Shown here: one piece after another, positions 8,950 through 16,863 of the stretch | Numbering within the stretch: the stretch's first letter is position 1 | How the letters are laid out: every line of letters begins with the position of its first letter | NCBI GenBank assembly: GCA_949299395.1 | Contig: CASGAB010000003.1 | Location: 64,137 to 128,136, forward strand | Source of the DNA: an uncultured bacterium | Lineage (GTDB): Bacteria > Bacillota_I > Bacilli_A > RFN20 > CAG-826 | Direction: 5' to 3' | Length of the DNA stretch: 64,000 nt | Translations under genes and position numbers: made by a program | The notes under the pieces: generated by a model | The model's input: only the letters and a program-made list of their open reading frames with translations | Told to the model about the DNA's origin: nothing | The model's database searches: none

Positions 8950-10296
8950 ATGAAATTCGAATCATTTAACTTAAAAAAAGAAACGATTGAAGCATTGCAT
9001 TCGTTAAATTATATAGAAGCAACAAAAGTACAAGATATAGCTATTCCAAAAATTTTAAAAGGTGAAAATGTTATTGTTAAAAGTGAGACCGGAAGTGGAA
9101 AAACTCACTCTTTTTTAGTTCCTATTATTAATAATTTAACTTTTAGCGGCGGAATTGAAGCTTTAATTATTGTTCCAACAAACGAATTAGCTCTTCAAAC
9201 ATATGAATTTTTTAAAGAATTTAAAAAATATTTTCCTAATTTAGCTATCAAAACTATTATTAACGGAATCGGTTTAAAAAAAGGAGAACAACAACTAAAA
9301 ACAAATTCTCAAATTGTTATTGCAACTCCGACAAGGTTATCTTTTATTTTAGAAGATTCTTCTTTTGATCTATCTAATTGTAGAACTTTAGTTTTAGATG
9401 AAGCAGATATGCTTTCTGAATCAGGTTTTTTTGACGATATTCAAAAAGTATTTAATAAATTAATTAATCCTCAAGTTGTTGTTTTAAGTGCTACAATTTC
9501 CCAATATGTTCGTGATTTTTTAAAGAAGAATTTGCCTAATGATTTAATTATTGATGAATCAAGTAATACTTTAGAAGATAAAATTACACATTATTTTATT
9601 AATACAAAACATCTTGATAATATCGATGCAATCGACATTTTCTTAAAAGAAAAGAACCCATATTTATTGTTTATTTTTGCTAATACAAAAAAGGAAGTTA
9701 ATGATATTTATTTACATCTTAAAAAACAAAAATATCAAGTTGGTACAATTTCTGGTGAACTTTCTTTAAGAGAAAGAAAAGCAATGCTAAGAAAAGCAAA
9801 TAATAACGATTTCCAAATTTTAGTTTGTTCAGATTTAGCAGCTAGAGGAATTGATGTTAATGATGTTAGTGATGTTTTAAGTGTAAATATCCCAAATAAT
9901 ATTGAATATTATTTCCATAGAGCTGGAAGAACCGCTAGAAACGGAAAAGAAGGTAATTCTTATGTATTCTATAACCATGATTCACTCGATAAAGTTAATC
10001 AGCTCATTAATTTAGGAGTTAAACCAAAGTACTTAAAAATTACTAATAAAGAACTAGTCGTTGACCAAAAACCAGACTTAAAGAAAAAAAAGGTCTATAT
10101 TAATCAAGAATTAGAAAAAGAAATTAAAGAAGCTACTTCAAAGATTAAATCTAGAAATGTTAAACCAAATTATAAGAAAAAAGTAAGAATTGAAACTGAA
10201 AAAGTTAAGAGAAAATATAAAAGAAAGATGATTAAAAAATCAATTCGTAAAGAATTAGATAATAAATTTAGAAGTGAAGGTAAGAAAAATGGATAA
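8950..10296 (+). CDS. cshB: DEAD-box RNA helicase (CshB-like)
   Basis: This is an ATP-dependent RNA helicase, probably acting in ribosome assembly or RNA turnover. The 448-residue protein has the Q motif near the start (TKVQDIAIP), Walker A SETGSGKTHSFL, motif II VLDEADML, motif III SAT, and the helicase C domain ending in HRAGRTARNG. A highly basic C-terminal tail from about residue 365 (KKKKVYINQ, KYKRKMIKKSIRK) probably binds RNA. The position between ispH and nfo matches B. subtilis yqfR (cshB), which supports that subfamily. Its last codons overlap the nfo start by 8 bp. The mRNA may be leaderless. Confidence 0.92.
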   Translation: MKFESFNLKKETIEALHSLNYIEATKVQDIAIPKILKGENVIVKSETGSGKTHSFLVPIINNLTFSGGIEALIIVPTNELALQTYEFFKEFKKYFPNLAIKTIINGIGLKKGEQQLKTNSQIVIATPTRLSFILEDSSFDLSNCRTLVLDEADMLSESGFFDDIQKVFNKLINPQVVVLSATISQYVRDFLKKNLPNDLIIDESSNTLEDKITHYFINTKHLDNIDAIDIFLKEKNPYLLFIFANTKKEVNDIYLHLKKQKYQVGTISGELSLRERKAMLRKANNNDFQILVCSDLAARGIDVNDVSDVLSVNIPNNIEYYFHRAGRTARNGKEGNSYVFYNHDSLDKVNQLINLGVKPKYLKITNKELVVDQKPDLKKKKVYINQELEKEIKEATSKIKSRNVKPNYKKKVRIETEKVKRKYKRKMIKKSIRKELDNKFRSEGKKNG

Positions 10297-11179
10297 AATT
10301 TTATTAGGATCACATGTTAGTATGGCTGGACCTGATTATTATTTAGGAAGTGTAAAAGAAGCCTTAAAATATGGTGAAAATGTATTAATGTTTTATACAG
10401 GTGCTCCTCAAAATAATAAAAGAACACCAATTGAAAAATGTAAAATTGAAGAAGGTATCGCATTAGCTAAAGAAAACGGAATGGAGTTAGATAAATTTGT
10501 TTGTCACGCTCCTTATATGATTAATTTAGCTAATTCTGATTCAGAAAAATTAAAATTTTCTAAAGATTTTTTAAAATCTGAAATTGTTAGATGTGTTGCA
10601 TTTAAATGCCGCTATTTAGTCTTACACCCAGGACTTCATGTCCATTTAGGAGAAGATGTTGGTTTAAATAATATTATTAATGGTTTAAACGAAGTAATCG
10701 AAGAAGTTAAAGACCTAGATTTTATTATTTGTATTGAAACAATGGCTGGAAAAGGCACTGAATTAGGTACAACTTTTGAACAAGTCAAAAAGATTATTGA
10801 TGGAGTTAAATATAAAGAAAAAATTGGTGTTTGTTTAGACACTTGCCACATAAATGATGCTGGATATATTGTTGATGATATTGATTGCGTAATTAATGAA
10901 TTTGACCGTATTATTGGCTTAAATTTATTAAAAGTTATTCATTTAAATGATTCAAAAAACCCTTTAGGAGCTCATAAAGATCGTCATGAAAATTTTGGTT
11001 TTGGAGAAATTGGTTTTGATGCCTTAATTAAATATGTCTATGACGAAAGATTAAAAGATATTCCTAAGATTTTAGAAACACCTTATGTTGAAGATAAGCC
11101 TCCATATAAGGAAGAAATTGAGATGATAAAAAAGAAGGAATTTAATCCTTCTTTAAAAGAAATTATTGCTTCGAAATAG
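10289..11179 (+). CDS. nfo: Endonuclease IV (AP endonuclease)
   Basis: Endonuclease IV cuts DNA 5' of abasic sites in base-excision repair and uses three metal ions. The 296-residue TIM-barrel protein has the expected metal ligands in GSHVS, CHAPYMINLA, LHPG, IETMAGKG, CLDTCHINDAGY, HLNDSK, GAHKDRHENFGFG and the final LETPY. I chose ATG at 10289 (MDKILLGSHVS) over an upstream in-frame GTG at 10274, because AAGG at 10277-10280 sits 8 nt before the ATG and family proteins begin close to the GSHVS motif. It is translationally coupled to the helicase gene and convergent with ispG (17-bp overlap). Confidence 0.95.
   Translation: MDKILLGSHVSMAGPDYYLGSVKEALKYGENVLMFYTGAPQNNKRTPIEKCKIEEGIALAKENGMELDKFVCHAPYMINLANSDSEKLKFSKDFLKSEIVRCVAFKCRYLVLHPGLHVHLGEDVGLNNIINGLNEVIEEVKDLDFIICIETMAGKGTELGTTFEQVKKIIDGVKYKEKIGVCLDTCHINDAGYIVDDIDCVINEFDRIIGLNLLKVIHLNDSKNPLGAHKDRHENFGFGEIGFDALIKYVYDERLKDIPKILETPYVEDKPPYKEEIEMIKKKEFNPSLKEIIASK
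11125..11154 (-). terminator. Intrinsic terminator of ispG, inside nfo
   Basis: Read on the - strand, a 9-bp stem (AAAGAAGGA with TCCTTCTTT, loop of 6) is followed by further Ts and lies just past the ispG stop. It is within the last codons of nfo. On the + strand the same hairpin lacks a T run, so it is oriented for ispG. Confidence 0.7.
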
Positions 11180-12221
11180 TTAATTTATCTATTTCTTTAA
11201 TTAATTCATCAAATAGATTTTCTTCATCAACCGTTTTTAAGATTTTTTTCTTCTTAAAAATAATAAATTTATGATCAGCGCCGGCTATTCCAAGGTCGGC
11301 GTTTTTACTTTCACCAATTCCATTTACTATACATCCCATGATGGCAATTTTAATATTTATATTATTTTCTTCTAAATATTTAGTAATTTTAGTAGCGATT
11401 TCTTTTAAATTATCGACTTTACATCTTCCACAAGTAGGACAAGAAATAATTGTTGGATAATTATCATATAAATTTAAATCGTGAAGAATTCTTTTAGCTG
11501 TAATTACTTCTAATTCAGGATCATGAGTTAAAGAAACACGAATCGTATCACCAATTCCTTTAAGTAAAAGATTTGATAATCCAATTGTTGAACGAATAAT
11601 TCCAATATCATCAAATCCACTTTCAGTTACTCCAATATGTAATGGATAATTAGTTTTTTTAGCTAATTTATCATATATTTTTATAGTTTTTAAAGGAGAA
11701 GAAGTTTTAATAGAAAGAACGATATTGAAGAAATTATTTTCTTCAAAAAGTTTTATTGTTTCTAAAGTTAAATTGACTAAACCATTAATTGAATTTATAG
11801 TTTTACCTTCACTATTTATAGATCCTTCATTTAAACCAATTCTAATAGCAACATTTTTTTCATTAGCTTTTTTTAATATTGAAATAAGTTTATCTTTAGG
11901 AGTATTTATCGGATTAATTCTAATTTTATCGATTCCGTTTTCAATCGCTAATAAAGCTAATTCATCACTATAATGAATATCGCCAACAAGCGGAATATTA
12001 ATATTTTTCTTAATTTCTTTAATTGCTAAAGCATCTTCTTTATCTAAGATAGAAACGCGCATTAAATCTGCACCTAATGAGGCGCATTTATTAATTTCTT
12101 CGATTACTTTTTTAGTATCAGAAGTTTTTAAGTCACACATTGATTGAATTAAAACTTTATTTGTTCCACCAATGGTAATATTTCCAATTTTAATTTGCTT
12201 CGTTTTTTCTCTTAAATTCAT
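11163..12221 (-). CDS. ispG: 4-hydroxy-3-methylbut-2-enyl diphosphate synthase IspG (GcpE)
   Basis: IspG converts MEcPP to HMBPP in the MEP pathway with a 4Fe-4S cluster. The protein is about 352 residues with a TIM barrel (VLIQSMCDLKTSDTKKV start) and the C-terminal cluster ligands ISCPTCGRCKVD and MGCIVNGIGES. I chose ATG at 12221 rather than an in-frame TTG two codons upstream, because a -10-like TAAAAT at 12229-12234 lies 7 nt before this ATG and the N-terminus MNLREKTKQIKIGNITIGG fits the family. There is no Shine-Dalgarno, so it is probably leaderless. It is divergent from rpmG and convergent with nfo. Confidence 0.94.
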   Translation of the reverse strand: MNLREKTKQIKIGNITIGGTNKVLIQSMCDLKTSDTKKVIEEINKCASLGADLMRVSILDKEDALAIKEIKKNINIPLVGDIHYSDELALLAIENGIDKIRINPINTPKDKLISILKKANEKNVAIRIGLNEGSINSEGKTINSINGLVNLTLETIKLFEENNFFNIVLSIKTSSPLKTIKIYDKLAKKTNYPLHIGVTESGFDDIGIIRSTIGLSNLLLKGIGDTIRVSLTHDPELEVITAKRILHDLNLYDNYPTIISCPTCGRCKVDNLKEIATKITKYLEENNINIKIAIMGCIVNGIGESKNADLGIAGADHKFIIFKKKKILKTVDEENLFDELIKEIDKLTISKQ

Positions 12222-12228
12222 GGTCAAT

Positions 12229-12284
12229 ATTTTACTTAAAAATAGCGAAATTTTCTAGAAAAATAACATCTTTTATGTTAATAT
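12229..12284. promoter_or_regulatory. Divergent ispG / rpmG promoter with shared palindrome
   Basis: A perfect 12-bp palindrome TTTTCTAGAAAA (12251-12262) lies between a - strand -10 (TAAAAT, 12229-12234) for ispG and a + strand extended -10 (TGTTAATAT, 12276-12284) for rpmG. Because the palindrome is symmetric, each direction has TAGAAA about 17 nt from its -10. It may be a weak shared -35 region or an operator. Confidence 0.5.
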
Positions 12285-12316
12285 GTTTAGGCTTTAAGAA
12301 ATGAGGTGATTTTTTT

Positions 12317-12466
12317 ATGCGCGATAACATTATTTTAAAATGTACAGTCTGTGGTGAAGAACAATATATTACAACCAAGAATAAGAAAAACAATCCAGAT
12401 AGAATTGAAAAAAATAAATATTGTCCACATTGCCGTAAAGTTACTGTTTTCAAAGAAAAGAAATAG
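12317..12466 (+). CDS. rpmG: 50S ribosomal protein L33
   Basis: This is a 49-residue protein of the large ribosomal subunit. It begins [17 protein letters not shown], has a second cysteine pair in [16 protein letters not shown], and so is the zinc-binding four-cysteine form of L33. The length is exactly typical. A good ribosome-binding site (GAGGTG at 12303-12308) lies 8 nt upstream of the ATG. It is the first gene of a short operon with the hydrolase, efp and yneF. An open frame on the opposite strand here is only a shadow. Confidence 0.96.
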   Translation: MRDNIILKCTVCGEEQYITTKNKKNNPDRIEKNKYCPHCRKVTVFKEKK

Positions 12467-12485
12467 TAAATTTATTTAAGAATTT

Positions 12486-13142
12486 ATGGTTAAAACATTC
12501 AGATTTGATTCAGTTTATGATGATGAATTTTGCTCTAATTCTTATGTTATTGGAGAAAAAGGCGGGCCTTTTATCTTAGTTGATATTGGTTCAACAAGCG
12601 ATCGCATCTTAGACTACGTCAAAGAAAACCATACAAGTTGTTTAGGTGTTTTATTAACACATGGACATTTTGATCACATTAGAGGTTTAGAAAAATTCTT
12701 ATCTTACTATAATTGCACTGTTTTTATAGATAAGGACGAAGAAGAAAAACTCCATAATTCTCGATTAAATTGTTCAAAAATGAGTGGAGAAGAAGAACTT
12801 AACTTAAATATTAATAATATTTATTTACTCGATGATGAAGATGAAATAAATTTTATTAATAAATATTATGTAAAAGTTATTGAAACTCCATTTCACACCA
12901 ACGGAAGTGTTTGTTACTTAATAAAAAATGAAAATGCTTTATTTACTGGCGATACACTTTTTAAAGGAAGCATTGGAAGAAGCGATTTACCAACAAGTTC
13001 ATCTAGAACTATCAAAGATAGTTTGAAAAAACTTGTTAAATTAGATCCCAGTTTAAATGTTTATCCTGGACATGGTGAATTAACAACTTTAAAAAAAGAA
13101 CTAGAAAGTAATATTTGTTTGAAGGAGATTAAAAATGATTAA
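12486..13142 (+). CDS. Metallo-beta-lactamase-fold hydrolase, glyoxalase II-like (YqgX family)
   Basis: The 218-residue protein has the metal-binding motif THGHFDHIRG (about residues 58-67), a histidine in ETPFHTNGSV, the aspartate in LFTGDTLF and a final histidine in YPGHGELTT. This is the glyoxalase II-like branch that includes B. subtilis YqgX, typically hydrolysing thioester-like substrates such as S-lactoyl bacillithiol or glutathione adducts. The exact substrate is not shown by the sequence. The Shine-Dalgarno is weak, and the gene follows rpmG by 19 nt and overlaps efp by 8 bp. Confidence 0.88.
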   Translation: MVKTFRFDSVYDDEFCSNSYVIGEKGGPFILVDIGSTSDRILDYVKENHTSCLGVLLTHGHFDHIRGLEKFLSYYNCTVFIDKDEEEKLHNSRLNCSKMSGEEELNLNINNIYLLDDEDEINFINKYYVKVIETPFHTNGSVCYLIKNENALFTGDTLFKGSIGRSDLPTSSSRTIKDSLKKLVKLDPSLNVYPGHGELTTLKKELESNICLKEIKND

Positions 13143-13692
13143 CGTTACAGAATTAAGACCAGGTAACTATTTTGAAGACGAAGGTAATATTTATCTTGTT
13201 TTAGACATTTTATTAAACAAAACTGCAATGAGAAAAATGGTTGCTAAAGTAAAAGTTAAAAACTTAAGAACTGGTGCAATTACCGAAATGTCAGCAAATA
13301 GTGGATATCAAGTTGATCCAATTAGATTAGATAAGAAAAAAATGTCCTATCTTTATGATAATGGCGATTTCTTAGTCTTTATGGATCAAGAAACTTATGA
13401 ACAAGTTGAAATTTCTAAATCAAGATTAGAATGGGAAATGAGATTTTTAAAAGAAAACCTTGAAGTTGAAATTGTTACTTATAATGATGAAATTTTAGGT
13501 ATTAATCTTCCTTCAAAAGTTGCTTTAAAAATTACACATACTGAACCAGCAGTTAAAGGTGATTCAGTTAACAAAGCTTTAAAAGAAGCTACACTTGAAA
13601 CAGGTTTAGTAGTTAAGGTTCCATTATTTATTTCTCAAGATGAAGAAGTCTTAGTTAGAACTGATACTGGCGATTACGATGGCCGTGCTTAG
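13135..13692 (+). CDS. efp: Elongation factor P with variant tip loop
   Basis: EF-P relieves ribosome stalling at polyproline. The 185-residue protein has the three expected beta-barrel domains: the N-terminal KOW-like domain with KVKNLRTGAITE, the middle OB domain (MSYLYDNGDFLVFMD) and the C-terminal domain ending GDYDGRA. The tip loop that in most bacteria reads KPGKG-like and carries a modified Lys or Arg at position 32 here reads KTAMRKM, placing Met at position 32 and Arg at 33 in a gapless count against B. subtilis EF-P. A similar loop occurs, from memory, in Mollicutes EF-P. It has a good ribosome-binding site (AAGGAG) and ends with TAG. Confidence 0.95.
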   Translation: MINVTELRPGNYFEDEGNIYLVLDILLNKTAMRKMVAKVKVKNLRTGAITEMSANSGYQVDPIRLDKKKMSYLYDNGDFLVFMDQETYEQVEISKSRLEWEMRFLKENLEVEIVTYNDEILGINLPSKVALKITHTEPAVKGDSVNKALKEATLETGLVVKVPLFISQDEEVLVRTDTGDYDGRA

Positions 13693-13716
13693 TTTTTAAC
13701 TAAAAAAGGATAAAAA

Positions 13717-13944
13717 ATGGATATTCAAGTTTGGGAATTTGTTCTTTATATAATTTTAGCTATTGTGGGAGGACTTGTTGCAGGTTTCTTTATTACAAGA
13801 GCAATTATTAAAAAACAAATGGAGAAAAATCCTCCAGTAAATGAAAAAATGATTCGTGCTATGTTCATGCAAATGGGTAGAAAACCAAGTGAAGCTCAAA
13901 TAAGAGCTGTTATGAATAGCATGAAACAAAATCAAGGAAAATAA
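13717..13944 (+). CDS. yneF: YneF-family membrane protein (UPF0154)
   Basis: A 75-residue protein with one N-terminal membrane segment (about residues 6-28, rich in Ile, Gly and Ala) and a conserved cytoplasmic tail (NPPVNEKMIRAMFMQMGRKPSEAQIRAVM). This is the YneF family found across Bacilli and Mollicutes, whose function is unknown. A Shine-Dalgarno (AAGGA) lies 7 nt upstream. It is the last gene of the rpmG-efp operon, ended by the hairpin right after it. In B. subtilis yneF lies elsewhere, but the proximity to plsY/parE (yneS region) is suggestive. Confidence 0.88.
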   Translation: MDIQVWEFVLYIILAIVGGLVAGFFITRAIIKKQMEKNPPVNEKMIRAMFMQMGRKPSEAQIRAVMNSMKQNQGK

Positions 13945-13948
13945 AAAA

Positions 13949-13980
13949 GCCTCTTCATTAACGAAGAGGCTTTTAATTTT
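13949..13980. terminator. Bidirectional intrinsic terminator between yneF and plsY
   Basis: A perfect 8-bp stem (GCCTCTTC at 13949-13956, GAAGAGGC at 13963-13970) with a 6-nt loop has T4 on the + side and A6 before it, so it can end both the yneF transcript and the convergent plsY transcript. Confidence 0.92.
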
Positions 13981-13983
13981 ACC

Positions 13984-14763
13984 TTATTTATCGGCTTTTT
14001 TGCCAATTTTATCAATCCAGGAAACCTTTGATTCAGTTCCGTTTTTAAGACGTTTAATATTTTCTTTATGTTTATAAATTAAAACTATTAATCCGTAAGT
14101 AGTAGTCAATGGTAAATAAATTGAAATAGGAGCGCTAATCGTAAAATACATCAAATATCCGCTTATTTCTGGGTTTGATCCACTTAAAAGATAAACTAAA
14201 TAAATTATCCAAGCAAAGATGGTGAAAGCACTTGCCATTGTAATTGAAGAAAGTGAAACGTATTTAGTTAATTTTAATGTGATAAAGAAAATTACAATAA
14301 AGATAGGAACAGATAAATAACTTATTGAAAGCATTAAGCCAACAAAAGTAGAAACGATTTTTCCGCCTTGAAAGTTAATAAAAACGCTTCTTGAATGACC
14401 TAAAAATCCAAAAACAGCAACTAAATAGAAACATAAATCGGATAAAGATGTTCCAAAACCATACCAATTATATACTAAATAATTACTATTCATAAAATTT
14501 ACGAATGGTTCATAATAATTTATTAAAGACCAAGTAATAGTTAATGGAATTATTATTTTTAAAGCATCTAAAACAATAGTTAAAGCCCCTGCAAAATGAG
14601 AAATAGTTCTTCCAACATTGGTTCCTCCAGGATTTTTTGAACCGAATTCGCGAGGATCTTTTTTATAATATTTACCAATGATTACACTATTTGGAATTGA
14701 TCCAAATAAATAACCAGCAATTGAAAATGCTAAGATAATTAAAATTTGATAAAAAATATTCAT
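13984..14763 (-). CDS. plsY: Glycerol-3-phosphate acyltransferase PlsY
   Basis: PlsY is an integral membrane enzyme that transfers an acyl group from acyl-phosphate to glycerol-3-phosphate, the first step of phospholipid synthesis. The 259-residue protein has the three conserved loops: GYLFGSIPNSVIIGK followed by GSKNPGGTNVGR, the middle GHSRSVFINFQGGKIVST, and the later LIVLIYKHKENIKRL. At least five membrane segments are visible. It is longer than the usual 200 residues because of larger loops between segments. It is divergent from parE, as in B. subtilis (yneS-parE). The start has no Shine-Dalgarno; -10-like sequences (TATTAT and TAGAAT) lie 5-10 nt upstream. Confidence 0.94.
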   Translation of the reverse strand: MNIFYQILIILAFSIAGYLFGSIPNSVIIGKYYKKDPREFGSKNPGGTNVGRTISHFAGALTIVLDALKIIIPLTITWSLINYYEPFVNFMNSNYLVYNWYGFGTSLSDLCFYLVAVFGFLGHSRSVFINFQGGKIVSTFVGLMLSISYLSVPIFIVIFFITLKLTKYVSLSSITMASAFTIFAWIIYLVYLLSGSNPEISGYLMYFTISAPISIYLPLTTTYGLIVLIYKHKENIKRLKNGTESKVSWIDKIGKKADK

Positions 14764-14902
14764 AACGAATAATATTCTAATAGAAAAAAATGCTCTTGGC
14801 TATATATAAATAATTAGATGTTGTCACTTTATAAATCGATAAAAATTGAATAAAAAAATTGTAAAAATTATTAAAAAAATTGTATAAAAATAACACATTT
14901 TT

Positions 14903-14919
14903 TGATATAATATTTAAGG
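14903..14919 (+). promoter_or_regulatory. parE extended -10 promoter and ribosome-binding site
   Basis: TGATATAAT at 14903-14911 is an extended -10 element; the only -35-like match (TTGTAT, 14880-14885) is 20 nt away. AAGG at 14916-14919 lies 6 nt before the parE ATG. The 162-bp plsY-parE gap is otherwise A/T-rich without further recognisable features. Confidence 0.6.
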
Positions 14920-14925
14920 TTTTTT

Positions 14926-16863
14926 ATGGGAAATATTAAAGAATATAACGCTAGTAGTATTGAACTTTTAGAAGGTCTTGAAGGTGTAAGAAAAAGACCT
15001 GGTATGTATATTGGTAGTACCGATACTTATGGTCTTCATCATTTAGTATGGGAAATTTTAAACAACTCCGTTGATGAAGCTATCAATGGTTTTGGTAATA
15101 AAATTTACATTGTTATTCATAAAGATGGTTCAATTACAATTAGTGATGAAGGAAGAGGTATTCCTTGTGATATTCATAAAAAAAGTGGAATTCCTGCAAT
15201 TCAACTCATTTTAACAACACTTCATAGCGGTGGTAAATTTAATGAAAATTCATATAAAACTAGTGGTGGACTTCATGGTGTTGGAAGTAGCGTAACTAAT
15301 GCCTTATCTTCTTTTATGAATGTTATTGTTCAAAGAGATGGAAAAATATATGAAATTGGCTTTGAAAATGGTGGAAGATTAAAAACTCCATTAAAAGTCT
15401 TAGGAAATACAAATAGACACGGCACATCAACAACCTTTAAGCCAGATAAAACAATTTTTAAAACCACTGAATTTAGCTATGAAAGAATCTATAACTATCT
15501 TCAAGAATCTGCTTTTTTATTAAAAAAAGTTCATTTTTATTTAGTTGATGAAAGAGATAATAAAAAGGCTGAGTTCTATTATGAAAATGGTATTAAAGAT
15601 TATATTCACGAAATTGAATCAACTAAAAAGCCAATCGGATCTTCGATTTATTTTGAAGATGTAATTGATGAAATAAATGTTGAAGTTGCTTTTGAGTATT
15701 TCCTCGATGATTATGGCGAAAATATTAGAAGTTATGTCAATAATATTCGCACAATTGATGGTGGAACTCATGAAATTGGTTTTAAATTAGGAATTACAAG
15801 AGCGGTTAATGATTATATTGAAAATAACGGCTTAGCAAAGAGTAAAAATAAACTTGAAGGAACCGATATTCGTGAAGGATTAACTGCAATTATTTCTTTA
15901 AGAATCCCAGAATCTTTACTTCAATTTGAAGGTCAAACAAAAACAAAACTTGGAACTTCACAAGCTCAAACAGCAGTTAATAATTTTGTTTATCAAAGTT
16001 TTTCATATTATTTAAATGAAAATAAGGATTTCGCTATCAATTTAGTTAAGAAATGTATTGATGCTCAAACTGCACGTTTAGCTGCTAGAAAAGCAAAAGA
16101 AGAAGCAAGAAATAAAAAGAAAAATAGTAAAGAACAAATTATTCTTAGTGATAAATTAACACCAGCTCAATCAAAAGATTATAAGCAAAATGAATTATTT
16201 ATTGTTGAAGGTGATTCAGCTGGAGGAACAGCGAAAAAAGGAAGAGATCCACGTTATCAAGCTATTTTACCTTTAAGAGGTAAACCAAAAAATACTGATG
16301 GATTAACTGTTAATAAAGTTTTAGAAAACCAAGAATTCGCAACTATTGTTAATACAATTGGTGCTGGTATTGGCCCAGATTTTGATATTGATGATATTAA
16401 ATACGACAAGATTATTATTATGACCGATGCTGATACCGATGGCGCTCATATTCAAACTTTATTATTAACATTTTTCTATAACTACATGAAACCTTTAATT
16501 AGTGAAGGTCATGTTTTTGTTGCGATTCCACCTTTATATCGTGTTTTTAAAACTGAAAAAGGAAAAACAATTGAAAGATATTGTTATGATGAAACTGATT
16601 TAGATAAAGCTAAACAAGAAATAGGGAAAGGATATTCTATTTCTCGATTCAAAGGTTTAGGTGAAATGAGTGATAAACAATTAAAATTCACAACCATGGA
16701 TAAAGAACATCGTTTATTGATGAAAGTTTCAATTCATGATCCATTAATTTGTGCTAATAAAATTAATATTTTAATGGGTGATGATGCAGAAAAAAGAAGA
16801 AAATGGTTAGAAGAATACGTGGATTTTAACGAAAACGATAACTTTATAAAGGAAATTAAATAA
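14926..16863 (+). CDS. parE: DNA topoisomerase IV subunit B
   Basis: ParE is the ATPase subunit of topoisomerase IV, which decatenates daughter chromosomes. The 645-residue protein has the GHKL ATPase domain (VRKRPGMYIGS, LNNSVDEAINGFG, DEGRGIPCDIH, GGLHGVGSS), a transducer domain and the TOPRIM domain (FIVEGDSAGGTAKKGRD, MTDADTDGAHI), and ends in the conserved GLGEMSDKQL region. The motif GGKFNENSYKTSGGLHGVG is more like ParE than GyrB, and plsY next door also points to ParE. Its TAA stop shares a base with the parC start. Confidence 0.93.
   Translation: MGNIKEYNASSIELLEGLEGVRKRPGMYIGSTDTYGLHHLVWEILNNSVDEAINGFGNKIYIVIHKDGSITISDEGRGIPCDIHKKSGIPAIQLILTTLHSGGKFNENSYKTSGGLHGVGSSVTNALSSFMNVIVQRDGKIYEIGFENGGRLKTPLKVLGNTNRHGTSTTFKPDKTIFKTTEFSYERIYNYLQESAFLLKKVHFYLVDERDNKKAEFYYENGIKDYIHEIESTKKPIGSSIYFEDVIDEINVEVAFEYFLDDYGENIRSYVNNIRTIDGGTHEIGFKLGITRAVNDYIENNGLAKSKNKLEGTDIREGLTAIISLRIPESLLQFEGQTKTKLGTSQAQTAVNNFVYQSFSYYLNENKDFAINLVKKCIDAQTARLAARKAKEEARNKKKNSKEQIILSDKLTPAQSKDYKQNELFIVEGDSAGGTAKKGRDPRYQAILPLRGKPKNTDGLTVNKVLENQEFATIVNTIGAGIGPDFDIDDIKYDKIIIMTDADTDGAHIQTLLLTFFYNYMKPLISEGHVFVAIPPLYRVFKTEKGKTIERYCYDETDLDKAKQEIGKGYSISRFKGLGEMSDKQLKFTTMDKEHRLLMKVSIHDPLICANKINILMGDDAEKRRKWLEEYVDFNENDNFIKEIK

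Noticed and set aside
10274-10288. GTG start for endonuclease IV at 10274
   Set aside because: The ATG at 10289 has AAGG 8 nt upstream and gives the family's usual N-terminus.
12232-12453. Open frame on the - strand of 73 codons
   Set aside because: It is antisense to rpmG (L33), whose four cysteines, length and ribosome-binding site are clear.
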